Position numbers and translations under genes: made by a program
From: Acidimicrobiaceae bacterium
GTDB lineage: Bacteria > Actinomycetota > Acidimicrobiia > Acidimicrobiales > Ilumatobacteraceae
Assembly: GCA_947450115.1 (NCBI GenBank)
Contig: CANFUE010000018.1
Coordinates: forward strand, 1 to 33,286
Reading direction: 5' to 3'
Length of the DNA: 33,286 bases
Shown here: one piece after another, positions 32,029 through 33,286 of the stretch
How positions within the stretch are numbered: the stretch's first letter is position 1
Layout of the letters: each line of letters begins with the position of its first letter
The notes under the pieces: model-generated
What the model saw: only the letters and a program-made list of their open reading frames with translations
Told to the model about the DNA's origin: nothing
Database searches by the model: none

Positions 32029-33286
32029 CTACGCCTTCAATTTTAGTTATTGACGTGGGAACAACTGGCCTTCGCGCGGCTTTGGTGAACAACGCCGGAC
32101 ACATCATCGATGTGGAGTACCGCAAGAATCCACCATCAACTCCATTTGCAGGGCTTGTTGAGTTCGATGCACTGCACATGTTCAACACCGCTCACGAAAC
32201 AGCGACTGCAGTGCTTCGTCGCAACCCCAACACTGCAGTAGGAATTGGCATTACCAATCAACGCGCTTCCACCATTGTGTGGAATCGCATCACGGGCGAA
32301 CCTCTGGGGCCAGCAATTGGTTGGCAAGACCTTCGCACGGTGATGGAGTGCATTACTGCCCGGGCCGAACACGGACTCATGTTTGCCCCCAACCAAACTG
32401 CAACAAAAGCTGCCTGGATGCTGAAGAATTACGGCGCGCAACTGGAAGAAGAAATTCTTCGTGGCGATATTTGCATTGGCACCATCGACACTTGGCTCAC
32501 GTGGAAGTTCACTGCCGGAAAATCTTTTGTGACCGACCACACCAACGCAGGCGTGACCGGACTCTTTTCGATCGACACACTGAACTGGTCGGAAAGAATC
32601 TGTGGACTTTTGAACATTCCACTCGTTGCACTTCCCACCATCGTTGCGTCATCGCAAGTTGTGGGCCTCGCGACCGAATTAGACAACCTTCCCATTGCCG
32701 CACTCGTTGGCGACCAGCAAGCATCGCTCGTTGGCCAAGGCTGCATTACTCCCGGAAGTACCAAAATCACTTTTGGCACGGGTGGCATGCTCGATATGTA
32801 CACGGGCACCTCTGCACCAACAGCATCATCGCGGAGCACATCAGGCACTTTTCCGATTGTTGCCTTTTCACTCAGTACGGAAAATGGAAAGAGTCCAACA
32901 ACCGAAGTGCATTGGGGCGTTGAGGCCATCATGTTGTCGGCTGGTTCAAATATTGAATGGCTCATTGAAGACATGGCACTCATCACCTCAGCAGAGGAAA
33001 GCGCAATTCTTGCCAACAGTGTCCCTAGTAGCGATGGCGTCATGTATGTACCCGCCCTCTTTGGTCTCGGCACTCCACATTGGGACTACGGCGCACGTGG
33101 GGCACTTTTTGGCATTACTCGCGGAACCACGCGTGCTCACATCGTGCGCGCAGTTCTTGAAGGTGTGGCACACAGAGGAGCCGACCTCTACGACGCCGCT
33201 CGGCACGATGCGGCCCAGTTCGCCCCACCCAATAGCAACACCATTCGCGTCGACGGCGGGATGAGCAAAAACTCCGTCTTTGTGCA
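32025..33286 (+). CDS. FGGY carbohydrate kinase, divergent glycerol-kinase paralogue (3' end beyond the window)
   Basis: The visible 420 codons give an FGGY kinase: the N-terminal VIDVGTTGLRAALV loop, GITNQRAST, WQDLRT, GTIDTWLTWKF, GDQQASLVGQG, TFGTGGM, VPALFGLGTPHWDYGARGALFGITRGTTRAHIVRAVLEGVAHRG and VDGGMSKN. The catalytic Asp is kept. Of the glycerol contacts in E. coli GlpK, the Glu after NQR is Ala and the Tyr of PYFSGTK is replaced (the segment reads APNQTATK), while the copy at 17272 keeps both. It therefore probably phosphorylates another polyol or ketose. The ATG overlaps the membrane-protein stop as ATGA. The final ATP-site segment lies beyond the window. Confidence 0.9.
   Translation, partial: MTTPSILVIDVGTTGLRAALVNNAGHIIDVEYRKNPPSTPFAGLVEFDALHMFNTAHETATAVLRRNPNTAVGIGITNQRASTIVWNRITGEPLGPAIGWQDLRTVMECITARAEHGLMFAPNQTATKAAWMLKNYGAQLEEEILRGDICIGTIDTWLTWKFTAGKSFVTDHTNAGVTGLFSIDTLNWSERICGLLNIPLVALPTIVASSQVVGLATELDNLPIAALVGDQQASLVGQGCITPGSTKITFGTGGMLDMYTGTSAPTASSRSTSGTFPIVAFSLSTENGKSPTTEVHWGVEAIMLSAGSNIEWLIEDMALITSAEESAILANSVPSSDGVMYVPALFGLGTPHWDYGARGALFGITRGTTRAHIVRAVLEGVAHRGADLYDAARHDAAQFAPPNSNTIRVDGGMSKNSVFV

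Noticed and set aside
1-33286. Mobile element, CRISPR array, tRNA or rRNA
   Set aside because: The short intergenic gaps show no transposase, terminal repeats, regularly spaced repeats or cloverleaf sequence, and the gene content is ordinary chromosomal.

Overview
The window looks like a chromosomal segment of an actinobacterium with a mid-range base composition, unlike the very GC-rich Streptomyces or Mycobacterium. The pointers are a WhiB regulator, a DUF3040 protein, a PimB'-like mannosyltransferase next to an SRPBCC protein and a ROK glucokinase, and an mraZ-led division and cell-wall cluster. The small-gene neighbourhood fits Acidimicrobiia (Ilumatobacter-like lineages) best. The phylum is well supported; the class is inference. 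Coding density is high, with many 4-base ATGA/GTGA stop-start overlaps. I see no rRNA, tRNA, IS element, phage gene or CRISPR array, and no gene-free stretch longer than about 250 bases.

Positions 1-10898 (minus strand) hold the dcw cluster, transcribed right to left: mraZ, rsmH, ftsL, ftsI, murE, mraY, murD, ftsW, murG and murC (cut by the left edge). Together these make and polymerise the septal peptidoglycan precursor. murF, usually between murE and mraY, is absent: those two genes overlap by 4 bases. Two regulatory structures stand out. A sigma-70-like mraZ promoter is embedded in an array of TGGGG-type boxes repeating exactly every 10 bp, the expected MraZ autoregulatory operator. The mraZ-rsmH interval can fold into a stem of about 29 continuous RNA base pairs that buries the rsmH ribosome binding site and start codon.

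Positions 11146-15389 (minus) carry a lipoate/biotin-ligase-fold protein, an HNH nuclease, a small conserved protein, an acyl-CoA dehydrogenase, a DUF3040 protein and DNA polymerase IV. Positions 15416-18732 (plus) carry a small membrane protein, an inositol-monophosphatase-family enzyme, an OmpR-type regulator whose receiver lacks the phosphorylation residues, and a glycerol kinase with intact substrate residues.

Positions 18722-25237 (minus) run whiB, trpD, thrB, a small Cys-rich protein, queG, a PimB'-like glycosyltransferase, a membrane protein, an SRPBCC protein and a ROK sugar kinase. Positions 25391-28311 (minus) form a compact redox module: Fur-family regulator, short rubrerythrin, GlpC/HdrD-like Fe-S protein and DUF3501 protein.

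Positions 28400-33286 (plus), divergent from the Fur-family gene, form a glycerolipid-type operon: glpD, an alkylglycerone-phosphate-synthase-like flavoenzyme, a small membrane protein, and a second FGGY kinase cut by the right edge. That kinase has lost two of the four glycerol-contact residues kept by the first copy, so it probably acts on another substrate. The rsmH leader hairpin, the MraZ box array, the divergent kinase operon and the rubrerythrin/DUF3501 module are the best places to look for something new.
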